A stretch of DNA of 64,000 nt from Candidatus Absconditabacterales bacterium (lineage in GTDB: Bacteria > Patescibacteriota > Gracilibacteria > Absconditabacterales > Absconditicoccaceae), in contig CALDTY010000001.1 of NCBI GenBank assembly GCA_937923605.1, positions 62,001-126,000 on the forward strand, written 5' to 3'. The notes beneath the pieces are model-generated. The model was not told the origin of the DNA. It was given only the letters and a program-made list of their open reading frames with translations, and did no database searches. Position 1 is the stretch's first letter. The number at the start of each line of letters is the position of its first letter. A program made the translations under genes and the position numbers. This document shows, piece by piece, positions 47,573 through 59,089 of this stretch.

Positions 47573-47750
47573 TAGATATATATATTCTAAAATTTATGAG
47601 TAATACATGATTTATATGTATATTTATCTTTTTATATGCATTTGCAAGAATAGAAATATTGTAAATCAATAATGAATAGTCGTCACAAAGCAGGTGTTAT
47701 GTAAGTAATGCTATTATACCGTACTGTTTTTATTAGATAATTATTGATTT

Positions 47751-49070
47751 ATGAATAAAATCATTTTCTATCTTCCTTTTGTAGGAATATTACTATTCTC
47801 AATTAGTCATGCAAAGTATAGTGTTGATCATATCAATAATACACTCTATCGAGATTGAGAGGTAGTAAGCATTTATGAAAAGAGTCCTCCCGTAATATGG
47901 TCTGGCACTCACTATCAACACCCTTTTGCTATAACTAATACATGAATCTATTTTAAAACGCAAAAAACCGATCTCACGCAAATAACTTCAATTCATCATC
48001 ACTCATATTATTCTGACTGAGAGAATATTATTTATACAAAGAAATGAGATGATACATATAAAGTCATACAGCAAGATCCATCATCTTTTCAAGTTATAGA
48101 TAATATACCTCAAACAAATGGAGGATTTTTTATCCAATCCAGTGAAAATAATACGTTTATCCCTTCTGATAGTCCTGTACATCGTTTTAGAAGACACTAT
48201 TATACTCCAAGTCAAATATTTGATAGTAACTGAAATAAGACAACTCTAGATCTTACCTTAAGTAAAGCAGAAAGAATTGATTATTCTCACTATTATACGG
48301 ATTGATCTAATATATTTACTCAAACTCTCGAGATTGTAGCAGATGAAAATATACAAAATTTCGAAATAAAATGAAAAAGACGAGCTAATCATCAAGGAGA
48401 CATATATAACTTCTGACGTAAAATTGATAATGTTGATCGAGAGACGTTAGAGGTTCTTGTCAATGATTACGCTAAAGATAAAAACCATGTATATAATAAT
48501 GGCAAAATAATTGAATGAGTCAATCCTCTTACGTTTGATAAACTTGAAGGTTATTATTATTCCGATTGAACTTCAATTATCTATAATGGAGAGATCTTAG
48601 ATGCAGATGTTACAACATTCAAACTAATTGGTGAGAATTTATATGCTGATGATGTATATCTATATGAGAGATGAAGAAAAATACTTTTCTTTGACCTAAG
48701 TAACATGACACCAATCGAAAAAACTGATGCATCTTGAACTGTATTTAAAATTTGAATTACAGATGGTATATTCAATATTATGTGAGGACCTAATTGAAAT
48801 CATCATATGTTCACTGATAAAATCCACCAACTTATAGATACAAAATTTATGGAAAGTATTATGCCAAAATATTCTAAAAAATCAATTTCGTCTACACTGA
48901 CAATTTTACTTCAAGAAATACAAAAAGAAGAAATTCAAGATCTAAGTAGTATTTTATGATGAACTTTAAAAAAATTAAGCCCAATGTCGAGGTCTAAAGT
49001 AATTAAAAGGACTTTCTATTCATATATTCTCAAAAATATTGATAGATATTATGATAGTCTTTCAAACTAA
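47751..49070 (+). CDS. exported DKNYY-type repeat protein, 439 aa
   Basis: Signal peptide (MNKIIFYLPFVGILLFSISHA). The mature part is built of short beta-repeats with the pattern Y-Y-S-D-G-x-x-I-x-Y and DKNHVYNNGKIIEGVNPLTF, characteristic of the DKNYY family, which is common in surface proteins of bacteria with small genomes; function unknown. A C-terminal helical region (KYSKKSISSTLTILLQEIQK) follows. Rich in TGA glycines. Located between lipoprotein genes, suggesting an envelope role. Confidence 0.8.
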
Positions 49071-49142
49071 TCACTAATAGAATTAGTATACTTGGAGTGT
49101 TATATCCATATACTATTCTTTTATCACAAACCAATTACTTAT

Positions 49143-49655
49143 ATGTATACAAAATCAGATATTCTAGCATCAATTAAAAATGAACATCGTATCATCAAGC
49201 ATTTACATTCAAAGCTAACTGAAGAACATCTTACTTATAAACCAAATGATCATCAAAGAACAGTAAACGAACTACTGCAATATCTTTCTCGTATGACAAT
49301 ATCAATGGGGACAATGTTTCAAGATAAACAGTATATTCCAGAAAAACAAAAACAATTGAGATTAGATTCGGAAGCAAAACATATGATCACAGATTTCCCA
49401 GTCTCTATGGATGAGCAATACACATTTATTGAGAATTATCTAAATTCAGCAACAGATGAAGATCTGGATACTGAATTAGATTTATTTAATACTGGCAATG
49501 TTATGGCTATCAAATCATATCTTTTAGATATTTTGTTTAAGAATTATACAGCTTATCGTATGCAACTATTCTTATACATGAAGTGAGGTCTATGAATGAC
49601 TAACTTAAATACGACGAATTTATGGGGATGAATGGATCCAGCTACTGACGCATAA
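49143..49655 (+). CDS. DinB-like four-helix protein, 170 aa
   Basis: Helical protein whose N-terminus (MYTKSDILASIKNEHRIIKH, then LHSKLTEEHLTYKPNDHQRT and VNELLQYLSRM) fits the DinB/YfiT fold, a four-helix bundle of metal-dependent hydrolases/transferases; the His ligand pattern is only partly visible. The C-terminus (LYMKGGLGMTNLNTTNLWGG) is reached through TGA glycines. The ATG at 49143 is preferred to one at 49092 because the domain starts there. A terminator follows directly. Confidence 0.68.
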
Positions 49656-49671
49656 ATATAATTTAAGAAAC

Positions 49672-49704
49672 AAAAAAGCTACACTAGGTGTGTAGCTTTT
49701 TTGT
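49672..49704. terminator. bidirectional intrinsic terminator
   Basis: Stem AAAAAAGCTACAC / GTGTAGCTTTTTT with a 4-5-nt loop, between convergent genes ending at 49655 and 49732. Confidence 0.9.
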
Positions 49705-49731
49705 TTGAAAGAATATACTTAATACATAATT

Positions 49732-51489
49732 CTATTTCTTATTTCCTTTTGATTTGTAATCTTTTTTTCATTTGTTTTTCTTATCTTTTCTATCCTTTTT
49801 TTCTTTCTTATCTTTCTTATCTTTCTTACCTTTGTATGGTTTCTTATCATAATCTTTCTTTTTATCGAATTTACCACGACCATACTTTCCTTTTCATCAT
49901 GATTTACCTCATTTTCCATCTCTATCTTTTGATACTGATACAAGTGTTCTTCATGGTTTAGCACTAAAAATATCCAATATAATATCAGCTTCTGCTTTTG
50001 GACATGTAATAAAACTAAAATCATCTCTAATTGCTACATCATCCATTAAACTTTGTGAAACTTTTGTCTCATCCTCAAGTCGTTCTACTAATTCTCTTGG
50101 CCCATCAAGATCTTGATTCCTACCACGAGCTATAAACAGTCTAACTGAATTTGGATTTCTGTCTGAGAATGATCATGTAGGTTTAATGTCTTTATAGGTT
50201 GAAACATCTAGTTGATTACCAAATGCAATCGTCAATAAAGAAGAAATAATTTCTCTTTCTGAACCTACATCTAATAGTTGGGTTACTAATTTCTCATATG
50301 TATCTAATGATTCTACCGAAATAGACGTTTCTACTTTTGCGACTATATGTGTTTTTTTCTGATCAATAACTGATTCAACCGTAGGTACTTCCATTCTTAC
50401 AATCTCAGCTTTTGTAGTCTTAGCAATTCTCCTCATTTTTCATTCATCTTTCTTTGTAATAAACGTAAGAGCAATTCATTTTTTCCCTGCTCTTCATGTT
50501 CTACCTATTCTATGTGTATAACATTCCGCATCTTGAGGTATGTTATAATTTACTACATGAGTTAGGTCATCAACATCAATTCCTCTTGCTGCTACATCTG
50601 TTGCAATCAAGAGCATAACTCTCTTGTTTTTAAATTTTTTTAGAACTTTTTCTCTTTGCCTTTGATTTAGATCTCAATGTAACGCATCAGCATGATAACC
50701 ATTTCATTGTAACTCTTGAACCAATTCGTCACATTTTCTCTTTGTTTTACAAAAGACTATTCCATAAAAATCTGGTTGACTATCAACAATTCTTGTTAGC
50801 GCTTCTAGTTTATCTCCTTCACGCAAATGCATACTCATTTGTGCAGTATTTCAGGTTGTAAGTTGTGAAGCCTCAACTGCAACTAGTTCATATTCACCCA
50901 TATAACGAGATGCAACACGTTTTATTGCTGCAGGCATCGTAGCAGAAAAACAAAGCATTTGTCTATCCTCAGGACATGCATCTAAGATTTCTTCTATTTC
51001 ATCTAAGAAACCCATATTCAGCATCTCATCTGCTTCATCTAAGATACAGAAATCTATTTTATCTAGTTTCAGTTTTCCTCTATTAATCATATCAATCATT
51101 CTTCAAGGTGTTCCAACGACAATTTGAGGTCCATTGCTTAATTCTTTTATCTGTTTTCACATTGGTGCCCCACCATACACTTGAACAATAGAGATTCTTT
51201 TTGTTCATTTGAATGAACTTATTTCTTCAGATACTTGTACAGCTAGTTCTCTTGTAGGTGCAATAACTACTGCTTGCACATATTTCTTTTTGGGATCAAT
51301 TTTCTCTATCACTGGGATTGCAAAAGCTGCAGTCTTACCAGTTCAAGTTTGTGCCTGTCAGATAATATCTTTTGTTCCACTAAGTAATAATGGAATACAC
51401 GCCTCTTGAATTGGAGACGGAGTTTCAAATCATTTTTTTTCAAGCGCTCATAAAGTAGAGGCTGATAAGCCCATTTCAGAGAATTTCAT
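49732..51489 (-). CDS. DEAD-box RNA helicase (DeaD/CsdA-like), 585 aa
   Basis: RNA helicase with Q motif ([16 protein letters not shown]), motif I AQTGTGKTAAF (one Gly TGA, one GGT), [40 protein letters not shown], and a C-terminal domain with the usual arginine finger. A DbpA-like RNA-binding domain (~460-540, [14 protein letters not shown] nearby) and a long Lys-rich tail ([17 protein letters not shown]) follow, as in cold-shock helicases that assist ribosome assembly. Confidence 0.93.
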
Positions 51490-52111
51490 AAGTAATAATA
51501 GTGAATAAGCAAAAAATCCTGTCTATGTTCAAAAAAAAGAAATAGAGAGAAATATACGGAAATCAGCCATCACTGGTGTACAATAGGCATATTAATCATG
51601 CCTTAAGAAAGGTCGCTCTTACTTTTTGTTCACATAATGGTCTAATTAACAGTACTGTAATAGTAATGATAGAAAAGTCAATTCAGTTTTTAAAGCATGT
51701 TTAAGCTTCAAAATATTGCAAAAGCATAGTGCATCATTAGATTTAGTTTATCTAATGAAAAGCCTTGAATCATCAGTAACTGAAAGCAAAGCAATATCAG
51801 GATTACTAATTCTGTGAATTTTAAGTTTCTTATATTTCTTTTTTTCGAATGAACAATTTCTAATATGGACCTTTGAAAGACATCAAAACATGAAAAACAT
51901 GCTGTTTGATTATTTGAATTGATAAATGCAGTGCCTGAAAATGTCGACTTTGATGCATTATTACCTTAACAGCATGTCAGCACAATATTGATCAAAATAG
52001 ATTTTGATTTACATCCAAATATAATCACATATCCAATATTAAACAATCTTTCCTTCTGTTATAGTATCTCTATACTAACATAACTTTTATTTGTAACACA
52101 TTAAAACATAT
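51490..52111. other. 622-base stretch with little coding potential
   Basis: Between divergent helicase and tex genes. It holds a small hairpin (AGGCAT-ATTAATC-ATGCCT, 51585-51603), one weak plus-strand ORF (51755-51925), and otherwise no open frame of note on either strand. Promoters for both flanking genes should lie here. No tRNA-like or conserved RNA fold was recognised. Confidence 0.5.
51755..51925 (+). CDS. possible small membrane protein, 56 aa
   Basis: MKSLESSVTESKAISGLLIL followed by a single hydrophobic segment (GLLILGILSFLYFFFSN) and a short polar tail ending DYLNG. The plausible one-helix layout in an otherwise empty region is the only support; no neighbour or start signal confirms it. 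Confidence 0.3.
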
Positions 52112-54364
52112 ATGGAAAATTTAGTCTGATTATTGATTAAAAAAACTGGTCTCTCAAATCAAGTAGTAGATAATATTATTAGCCTAATACAAGAGGGAAA
52201 TACAATTCCTTTTATCGCGCGTTATCGTAAAGAGATGACAGATGAAGCAACTGATACACAGTTGCGTGATTTCGAGGAAATTTATACTTATCAAAAGAAA
52301 TTACTAGAAAAAAAAGAAGATATAATAAGATTACTTACTGAAAAAGAAGTAATAACTGACGAACTACGTGCTTCAATACAAGCTGCTAGTACACTATCAC
52401 AATTAGAAGATATCTATCGTCCATTTAAAGATAAAAAGAATACAAGAGCAACTAAAGCTATTGCTAAAGGACTACAACCATTGGCAGATTTGTTGCTTGC
52501 CTGCGAACTCAGTACAGTTGAATTCGAGAACTTATCTACAAGTTATATAAAAGATACATGAGACGAAAAAACATCTGTGACTTCAGCACAAGAAGCTATT
52601 CAAGGAGCAATGGATATTATTGCTGAGATCATTGCAGATAATCCTGAATTCCGTGCTGAAATTAAAGCTACACAAGATCGCACAATAATTTTGGAATCAA
52701 CAGCAAGCAAAAAATTTGAGGAACACAGTGTTTATGAGACATATAAGAATTATAGAAAACCCATCTCCCAAATGCCAAGTTATGCATATCTTGCCATAAC
52801 TAGGGCAGAATCAGAAAAACAATTACGTGTAAAATTACATTTCAACGAAAGCGACAGTATTGCTATTGGAAAGAAGATCTTCGTACCTTCTCATGCATCT
52901 GATCTTAAAGAAATATTACATGAGGTTATTTTAGATGGAATCAAAAGGTTACTTCATCCATCTCTTGAAAGAGAATATAGATCTAATAAAAAATCCCAAT
53001 CTGATCGTGAAGCGATTGATATTTTTGGTAAAAATGTAAAAGAATTACTTCTTTCTTCCCCTGTCAAACAAAAAGTGATTATGGGGTTCGATCCAGCTTA
53101 TAGGACTGGTTGCAAAATAGCTATCATTGATGCTACAGGAAAATATATAGATTCTACAGTTGTGTATCCTACTGAGCCACAAAAGAAAATAGTAGAAACT
53201 AAAAAAGTACTGCTAAAATTAATAGCCGATCATAATGTTGGTCTTATCTGTATTTGAAATGGTACAGCATCACGTGAATCAGAAAAATTTATTGCAGAGT
53301 TGATTAAAGAAGAATCTCTTGATACAAAATATCTAGTTGTGAGTGAAGCAGGTGCCTCAGTATATAGTGCTTCAAAATTGGCAAACGAAGAATATCCAGA
53401 CTTAGATGTAACAATTCGTTGAGCAATTAATATTGCTCAACGTGTACAGGATCCTCTTTCAACTTATGTGAAAATAGATCCAAAATCATTAGGTGTCGGA
53501 CAGTATCAACACGATGTCGATCAAAAACTATTAAAAGAGAAACTAGATAATCATATTCAAGATGCAGTGAATCGTGTTGGTATAGATATCAATACTGCTT
53601 CTCGAGCATTACTTCAACATATTTCAGGTTTGAGCAATACTATGGCCAAAAATGTTATTACCTTTAGAGATGCTAATGGGAGTTTTAACAATAGAAAACA
53701 AATTAAAAAAGTAACATGAATTTGACCGAAAGCCTATGAACAATGTGCTTGATTTCTTCGCATCAACGCAGCAAAAGAATTGCTTGATAGTACAGGCATT
53801 CATCCAGAATCATATAAAGTGACCTATGAAATATTGGAAAAAGAGTTTAATCTTTCTAAGAAAACATTGAAACTTCCGTTCGTAGTTCCTATAGATATCG
53901 ATATTGAAAATCTAGCGCATACATACAAGATATGAAGTGCAACTCTTCAAGACATAATAGATGAGCTTGCTAATCCTTGATTGGATCCTCGTACTGCTTT
54001 CGATGAGAAATGATTTAAATCAGATATACTTACCTTAGAAGATCTAAAAAAAGGTGTGCAACTAAATGGTGTTGTAAGAAATATTGTAGATTTTGGAGCC
54101 TTTATCGACATCGGCCTCAAAAACGATTGACTTCTTCATAAGTCCCAGCTAGGTAAACAAGTTCAGAATGTATTCGATGTTCTCAGTATTGGTCAACAGA
54201 TAGATGTTATAGTCCTGGAAGTTGATCTAGAAAGAAAAAGAGTTTCTCTTTCACTAAAAAGTGATATCGTCTCAAAACGCCCTCAAATCAAGAAGAAAGT
54301 GAAGATCAAAAAATCTATCCCTGAGCCAGCTTCTTCTATAACATGAAATATTGTGTTTTCTTAA
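52112..54364 (+). CDS. tex: Tex family RNA-binding transcription accessory protein, 750 aa
   Basis: Complete Tex/YhgF protein. N-terminal Tex domain (EGNTIPFIARYRKEMTDEAT), YqgF/RNase H-like core (IMGFDPAYRTGCKIAIIDAT), helix-hairpin-helix region (GVGQYQHDV; LLQHISGLSNTMAKNVITFR; GIGPKAYEQCAGFLRI), and a C-terminal S1 RNA-binding domain (GVVRNIVDFGAFIDIGLKND) with a short Lys-rich tail. It associates with transcription complexes and RNA in other bacteria. Uses both GGN and TGA for glycine. Confidence 0.96.
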
Positions 54365-54611
54365 AGGCAGATTAGATTTATTGTATAAGATAAAAGTATT
54401 ACTTTATATTTCTATTAGGTAAACTATAGTTAATTAAGTTAAACAAATCTCTGTTAAAAAACAAACATATAAAAATTGATAAATTTACAAACTTATATGC
54501 AATGTTCTAAGAAAGTATACTATTAGAACAGTCTTTCTACAAAGGACAATCATTCCTTCCAATAGCTGCAAACAATCAACATCGGGAGAAAATTGCTTCA
54601 AAGAAACAAAA

Positions 54612-55385
54612 TCAAGAAGCAAATAACAACCAAGGGCTTCGTGACGTAGTTATTGCAATACCGAATAAGATCACCCCACAAGCAGCTCTAAGTCGACGTC
54701 CATTAAGTTTGATATTTCTATTTACTGCTCTGTCTGTACGAGGAAATATCTTTTTCAAGAGCCAACGATAAACAAGTCCAAAAATAAAACTTAGCAGGAA
54801 CATAACTATGATCAGCCCATAGCCAAGTGGTGAAAAGATAAAACTAATAGGAGAAGTGTTAAAAAAATCACGCTTAATCTTGGGTATAGAAGCGTATGAT
54901 TCTACAGTTTCTGCCCAACCAAACTTCTCTATTTCACCTATTGCCAACGAATACTTTCTATTGTTTTCTGGACTTGAGACTACAATTTTATATACCCCCT
55001 CTGGCACAGATTCTTTGAATTCTGGTCACATAAGATAACTATCATAACCAAAAGGTTCCAAAAACGTGTTTCGATCATAGTTCTTACCTTCAAGCATTGC
55101 CAACTCAGCAGGATCTTCCTGCTCACGTGAAATTAGTACACTAAGATCAGTTGGTTGCTCTGGGAGATCTGGCACGAGGATATTCACATACAATTCAAAA
55201 TTTTCCGTCGCTTGTATCGTATATGTATGTGGCCCACTATCTAACACTTTATAATACGCTTTAGATATCTCGGGGTCCTCAACAACGATCTCAGTATTTT
55301 TATCAAGTTTTGGTTGATGCGCATACGCCAAACCTCAAGTAGTAAATAGTCATATGAATAAAAATAGTATTCGAAAGTATTTCAT
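54612..55385 (-). CDS. exported protein with C-terminal membrane anchor, 257 aa
   Basis: Not recognised. Signal peptide (MKYFRILFLFIGLFTTGGLA), an exported beta-rich domain of ~170 residues (VEDPEISKAYYKVLDSGPHT; YTIQATENFELYVNILVPDL; VYKIVVSSPENNRKYSLAIG), one hydrophobic segment (GYGLIIVMFLLSFIFGLVYR), and a second short one near the end (AACGVILFGIAIT). The layout suggests a membrane-anchored extracytoplasmic domain. It uses few TGA codons (about four), mostly in the signal peptide and the join at PEFKES. Confidence 0.75.
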
Positions 55386-55503
55386 GAATATTCCAAAATA
55401 AAGATTAGATTTGTGACTGTTAATGTAGTAATACTAAAATACTTAGTAGTTTTTAGTGGAAATTATTTTATAGAGCTATTGTTTACTATTAATCATACGA
55501 CAA

Positions 55504-55537
55504 CAAAAAAAGAACAGTCCAAATGAGAACTATTCTT
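55504..55537 (-). terminator. intrinsic terminator after the aconitase gene
   Basis: On the minus strand: imperfect stem AAAGAATAGT / ACTGTTCTTT followed by a run of T's, starting 44 bases after the aconitase stop. Confidence 0.6.
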
Positions 55538-55580
55538 TAATATTATTTGTATCCCAAGGATAATCTTGAGAGAGATTAAT

Positions 55581-58166
55581 TTAATTACTAATTGCCATTT
55601 CACGAAGCTGCTGTTGCATCACCCCACCGTGTTGAAGAAAACCATATTCCTGAGGAGACTCCAAAGCGACTCTTACTTGAAAAGCGATAGTTTCTCCAGA
55701 TGATTTTATAAAACTTACATTTAATACGTCTGTATTCTCATCTATTTCACTTAATGGTATCTCCCAAACTTCACTTCCATCAATACCGAAAGTTTCAGCA
55801 TTTTCACCTTCCATAAAGCATAAAGGCACTATTCCCATTTGCCAAAGATTTGATCTATGAATTGCCTCATAGCTTTCAGCGATCACAGATTTTACTCCCA
55901 ACATATAAGGTCCTGAAGCAGCCATAACTCGAGATGATCCACAACCATAGTTTATTCCACCAATTACTATCAACGGAACATTTTCAGATTTGTATCGCTG
56001 TGCTGCAATATAGATACTTAACTCTTCTCCTGATGGATAATACTTTGTCCATCCTCCTTTTTGTTCCACCATAAGATTCTGATTAGTAGGATTAGAAAAA
56101 ATCGTTGAAGAAAGGAGATCAGTATTAGAGCGATATCCACCTATACTTAAGATGTCCCGCAAGTCAAAGACTCCATGTTCATGAAGATAATCCATTGCTG
56201 CGGGTATTTGAGTAGGATTGCCAGCTGGAGATATTGCATCAGTACTAAAATCATTACCGAAGATTCCTAATACCCTTGCATCTTTAACATCAACAATAGG
56301 TGCTGGGTCTTTAGTTAAGTCAACAAAGAATGGAGGTTTTTTGACCAATATGTCATCTTGCCAATCATATAAAGGCCCACTTGGAAATTCAATTGCATTA
56401 TATGACTCTGTTCCCTCAAATAAATCTTCATACGCTGTCTGATGCATATCTTTTGTAATAATAGCTTTTGCTTCTGCCACTTCCTCATGTGATGGTAAAA
56501 GATCTTTTAGATAAACACCATCACCAAAATCGTATGAGGTAATATCTATATCGATACGACCTGCAATTGCATAAGCAATAATCAGATCTGGAGCAGCTAA
56601 GAAAGAAAGACTTACACTTGCATCTTGTCTCCCAGCATAGTTTCTATTAGAAGACACAACAGATGTTGGAGTAAATCCTTGTTTCAATAACGCATCTCCA
56701 ATCTTATTTAAGCCACCACTTTGACCAATACAGGCACCACAACCATATGCTGTAATACCAAAACCTAACTGCTCAATATATGGTTTAAGTTCAAGAGCTT
56801 CCAAATACTGATCTGCAACTTTTGAGCCACTTGCAAAAGCTGTTTTTACCCATGGCTTTATACTCAAACCTTTCTTTACGGCTCTCTTTGCAAGCAGCGC
56901 AGCACGTAAAATTGAATCTGGATTTGCTGTGTGAGTACAGCTCGCTATTGAAGCTAACAATAAAGCACCATTGGGTATATTAGTTTCATTCTCTTGGTAT
57001 ATTTTGCTTGTTGATATACTTAGTTCTGCAAAAGTTTCTTTAACTTTTTCATGCGCCTCGCTCAAAGGAACCCAGTTATGAGGAGTATTTGGTCCGCTAA
57101 CTCCTCTTTGCATAGTTGATAAATCAACTATTTCCGTTTGTGAGTATGAGACATTAAATTCATTTTCCTCATTTCTCCATAAACCATAGGATTTTGAAAG
57201 TGACTCAACATGTCGATCTCTATCTGAGTAAGATAAGAACTTAACTGTTTCATCATCAACCATAAATAATGCTACTCTTGAACCAAATTCAGCAGCAACA
57301 TTTGCAATAGTTGCTCTAGCTTCTAATGGAAGAGTATTTACACCTTCTCCTATAAATTGTACAAAAGCTCCAGTCACATCAATTTTCCTTAAAATAGGTT
57401 TTAGCGCTAAGCACAAGTCAGAACTGCTAATACCTATCGGAAGTTCATTGATGAGATTGATGGCTACTACCTTAGGTATTTTCATGCCAATGCGTTCACC
57501 AGCAAAAACCTTCTGAGCTTCAGAACCACCAATACCCCATGCCAAAATACAATTAGCATTGACCATTGGTGTATGAGAATCAGTTCCTTTACCAAATACA
57601 GGCACTCCATCTTTATCAAAAACAGGCACTAATTTCTCTGTATTGATTTGATGAATTACTCCCTTGTTTGGAGGAATTATGGTGATTCCCATTTGCTCAC
57701 CAGCCCACTTAGCGATTCTGATTCGCCCAAAATTCAAACGTGTTTCATCTGCAAGATTTTCAGCAAGAGATCCTTTGGTTCTTACTGAGTGATCAAATAC
57801 AAGATGAGTTGGCACTTGTGCAGTAATAACACTTGGATCTTTACCAAGTTTTGCTAGAGCATCTCTTTTTGCAGCTAAATTAGTTATTTCTGGGACTCCA
57901 GTATAATCCTGAAACCAAAGCATACTCGCTTTAGTTTGAACATTTACATGCTTACCAATTAGGTAAGCTTCAAATGCCGAAGCGTCTTCAGGTAGACAAT
58001 GCCAAGCTAACAACTTCAATGAAGCTGGTAATTGGTTATACACTTCTTTTGGTAAAGGCAATTGTTTTGCTTCCACTGTGTATACATTTTTAATTAACGA
58101 ATAATAAAGACCTTGATTCCCACACACAAAGGAGATCTTTACATATCTTTTATATGTGTTAGTCAA
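55581..58166 (-). CDS. acnA: aconitate hydratase (AcnA/IRP type), 861 aa, TGA-free
   Basis: Interconverts citrate and isocitrate using a 4Fe-4S cluster. Domains 1-3 carry the cluster cysteines in IASCTHTANP and YGCGACIGQSG; substrate residues lie in QDYTGVP, FDHSVRTKG, GKGTDSHTPM and RNYAGRQDA; the swivel domain has GNDFSTDAISPAG and NYGCGSSRVMAASGPYMLGV. Length is near AcnA (~890 aa). All 67 glycines are GGN, whereas neighbours use TGA heavily, so it was probably acquired recently from a standard-code organism. The start is uncertain: TTG at 58164-58166 or a GTG 13 codons later. No other TCA-cycle gene is in the window. Confidence 0.96.
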   Translation of the reverse strand: MTNTYKRYVKISFVCGNQGLYYSLIKNVYTVEAKQLPLPKEVYNQLPASLKLLAWHCLPEDASAFEAYLIGKHVNVQTKASMLWFQDYTGVPEITNLAAKRDALAKLGKDPSVITAQVPTHLVFDHSVRTKGSLAENLADETRLNFGRIRIAKWAGEQMGITIIPPNKGVIHQINTEKLVPVFDKDGVPVFGKGTDSHTPMVNANCILAWGIGGSEAQKVFAGERIGMKIPKVVAINLINELPIGISSSDLCLALKPILRKIDVTGAFVQFIGEGVNTLPLEARATIANVAAEFGSRVALFMVDDETVKFLSYSDRDRHVESLSKSYGLWRNEENEFNVSYSQTEIVDLSTMQRGVSGPNTPHNWVPLSEAHEKVKETFAELSISTSKIYQENETNIPNGALLLASIASCTHTANPDSILRAALLAKRAVKKGLSIKPWVKTAFASGSKVADQYLEALELKPYIEQLGFGITAYGCGACIGQSGGLNKIGDALLKQGFTPTSVVSSNRNYAGRQDASVSLSFLAAPDLIIAYAIAGRIDIDITSYDFGDGVYLKDLLPSHEEVAEAKAIITKDMHQTAYEDLFEGTESYNAIEFPSGPLYDWQDDILVKKPPFFVDLTKDPAPIVDVKDARVLGIFGNDFSTDAISPAGNPTQIPAAMDYLHEHGVFDLRDILSIGGYRSNTDLLSSTIFSNPTNQNLMVEQKGGWTKYYPSGEELSIYIAAQRYKSENVPLIVIGGINYGCGSSRVMAASGPYMLGVKSVIAESYEAIHRSNLWQMGIVPLCFMEGENAETFGIDGSEVWEIPLSEIDENTDVLNVSFIKSSGETIAFQVRVALESPQEYGFLQHGGVMQQQLREMAISN

Positions 58167-58475
58167 ATTACATTGTAGTAATGATTATTTTAGAAAAATA
58201 TAATAATTCCTATTTTCTATCAAGTTTGTAGCATAATCAAAAATTACTTTATCATCAAGTAAATATCTTTAAATGCTCGCATTTTCTAAAACAAGAAAAT
58301 ATGTAGCATATATGGATTACTAGTCCACTCTTTCAATAGTTATTTGTTTATTTTAATGAATCCCATTAATCTATAAAGAATATCTATATCAATTCAATGC
58401 ATTATGTCAATAATGTATATTATGATACACAGCTAATATTACTAAGAATAGTTTGTATCATTGATATTATATCCT
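58167..58475. other. 309-base intergenic region upstream of aconitase
   Basis: No open frame of note. Contains a small inverted repeat (ATTTTCT/AGAAAAT, 58281-58300) and AT-rich DNA where the aconitase promoter should lie. It also separates the foreign-looking gene from the native lipoprotein gene; no repeats marking an insertion were seen. Confidence 0.5.
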
Positions 58476-58952
58476 TTATTGGGCTGTAATTTGAATATAT
58501 CAATATTGTCCTAACTTCTCTTTTAATTCTCCAGCCTCAAAGACGTCAAAAGATTTGACACTCGCTTTGATCTTATCTCAAACAATAATGTCTTCAAAAG
58601 CAATTATGTCTCATGAAGTATTTACAATAATGGTTGATCTTTTTTGTTGAGTATCTGGTAATAATGGAATAGTACTGAACCCTCACTGAATTGTTGAGAT
58701 TTCTACAAAATTTGAAAACTCTCAAATATTTGCTTCGTTAATCTTCGTAATCGATCCTTCGATCACACTATCTCGATCCAGATCGCAAGATCTTGGATTT
58801 TTTTCACATGCTTCAAATTGTTCAGCAAATTCAGCACTAATTGTATAAGGGGTTGCTGGAACTGTATTCGAAACTGTATTTTGCGTTGAGCCACAACCAG
58901 TAATAATAAGTGTGCTCATAGTTATCGTTATAAGTAATATAGTTTTTTTCAT
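58476..58952 (-). CDS. lipoprotein of unknown function, 158 aa
   Basis: Lipobox IITGC at the N-terminus (MKKTILLITITMSTLIITGC) marks lipid anchoring. The mature part contains a Cys pair (ACEKNPRSC) and an OB-like beta-rich half (SNFVEISTIQGGFSTIPLLP; IVNTSGDIIAFEDIIVGDKI). Six TGA glycines extend it beyond the short frame seen under the standard code. Not assigned to a family. Confidence 0.78.
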
Positions 58953-59089
58953 GACAATTAAATTATATAAATAGAATCAATTATAATTATCTATTATATT
59001 ATGTCAATATTGAAAACTAAAGATAATTGAATTCCTCTAAACAATAAATAAACTATCTTCATTTGCGTGATTTTATTATTGCTATTACT

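Noticed and set aside
49701..50024. Hydrophobic plus-strand and Lys/Arg-rich alternative frames near 49700-50020
   Set aside because: They are shadow frames of the Lys-rich tail of the DEAD-box helicase.
51490..52111. Structured RNA or tRNA gene in the helicase-tex gap
   Set aside because: Only a 6-bp hairpin is visible; no cloverleaf, T-loop or conserved motif was found.
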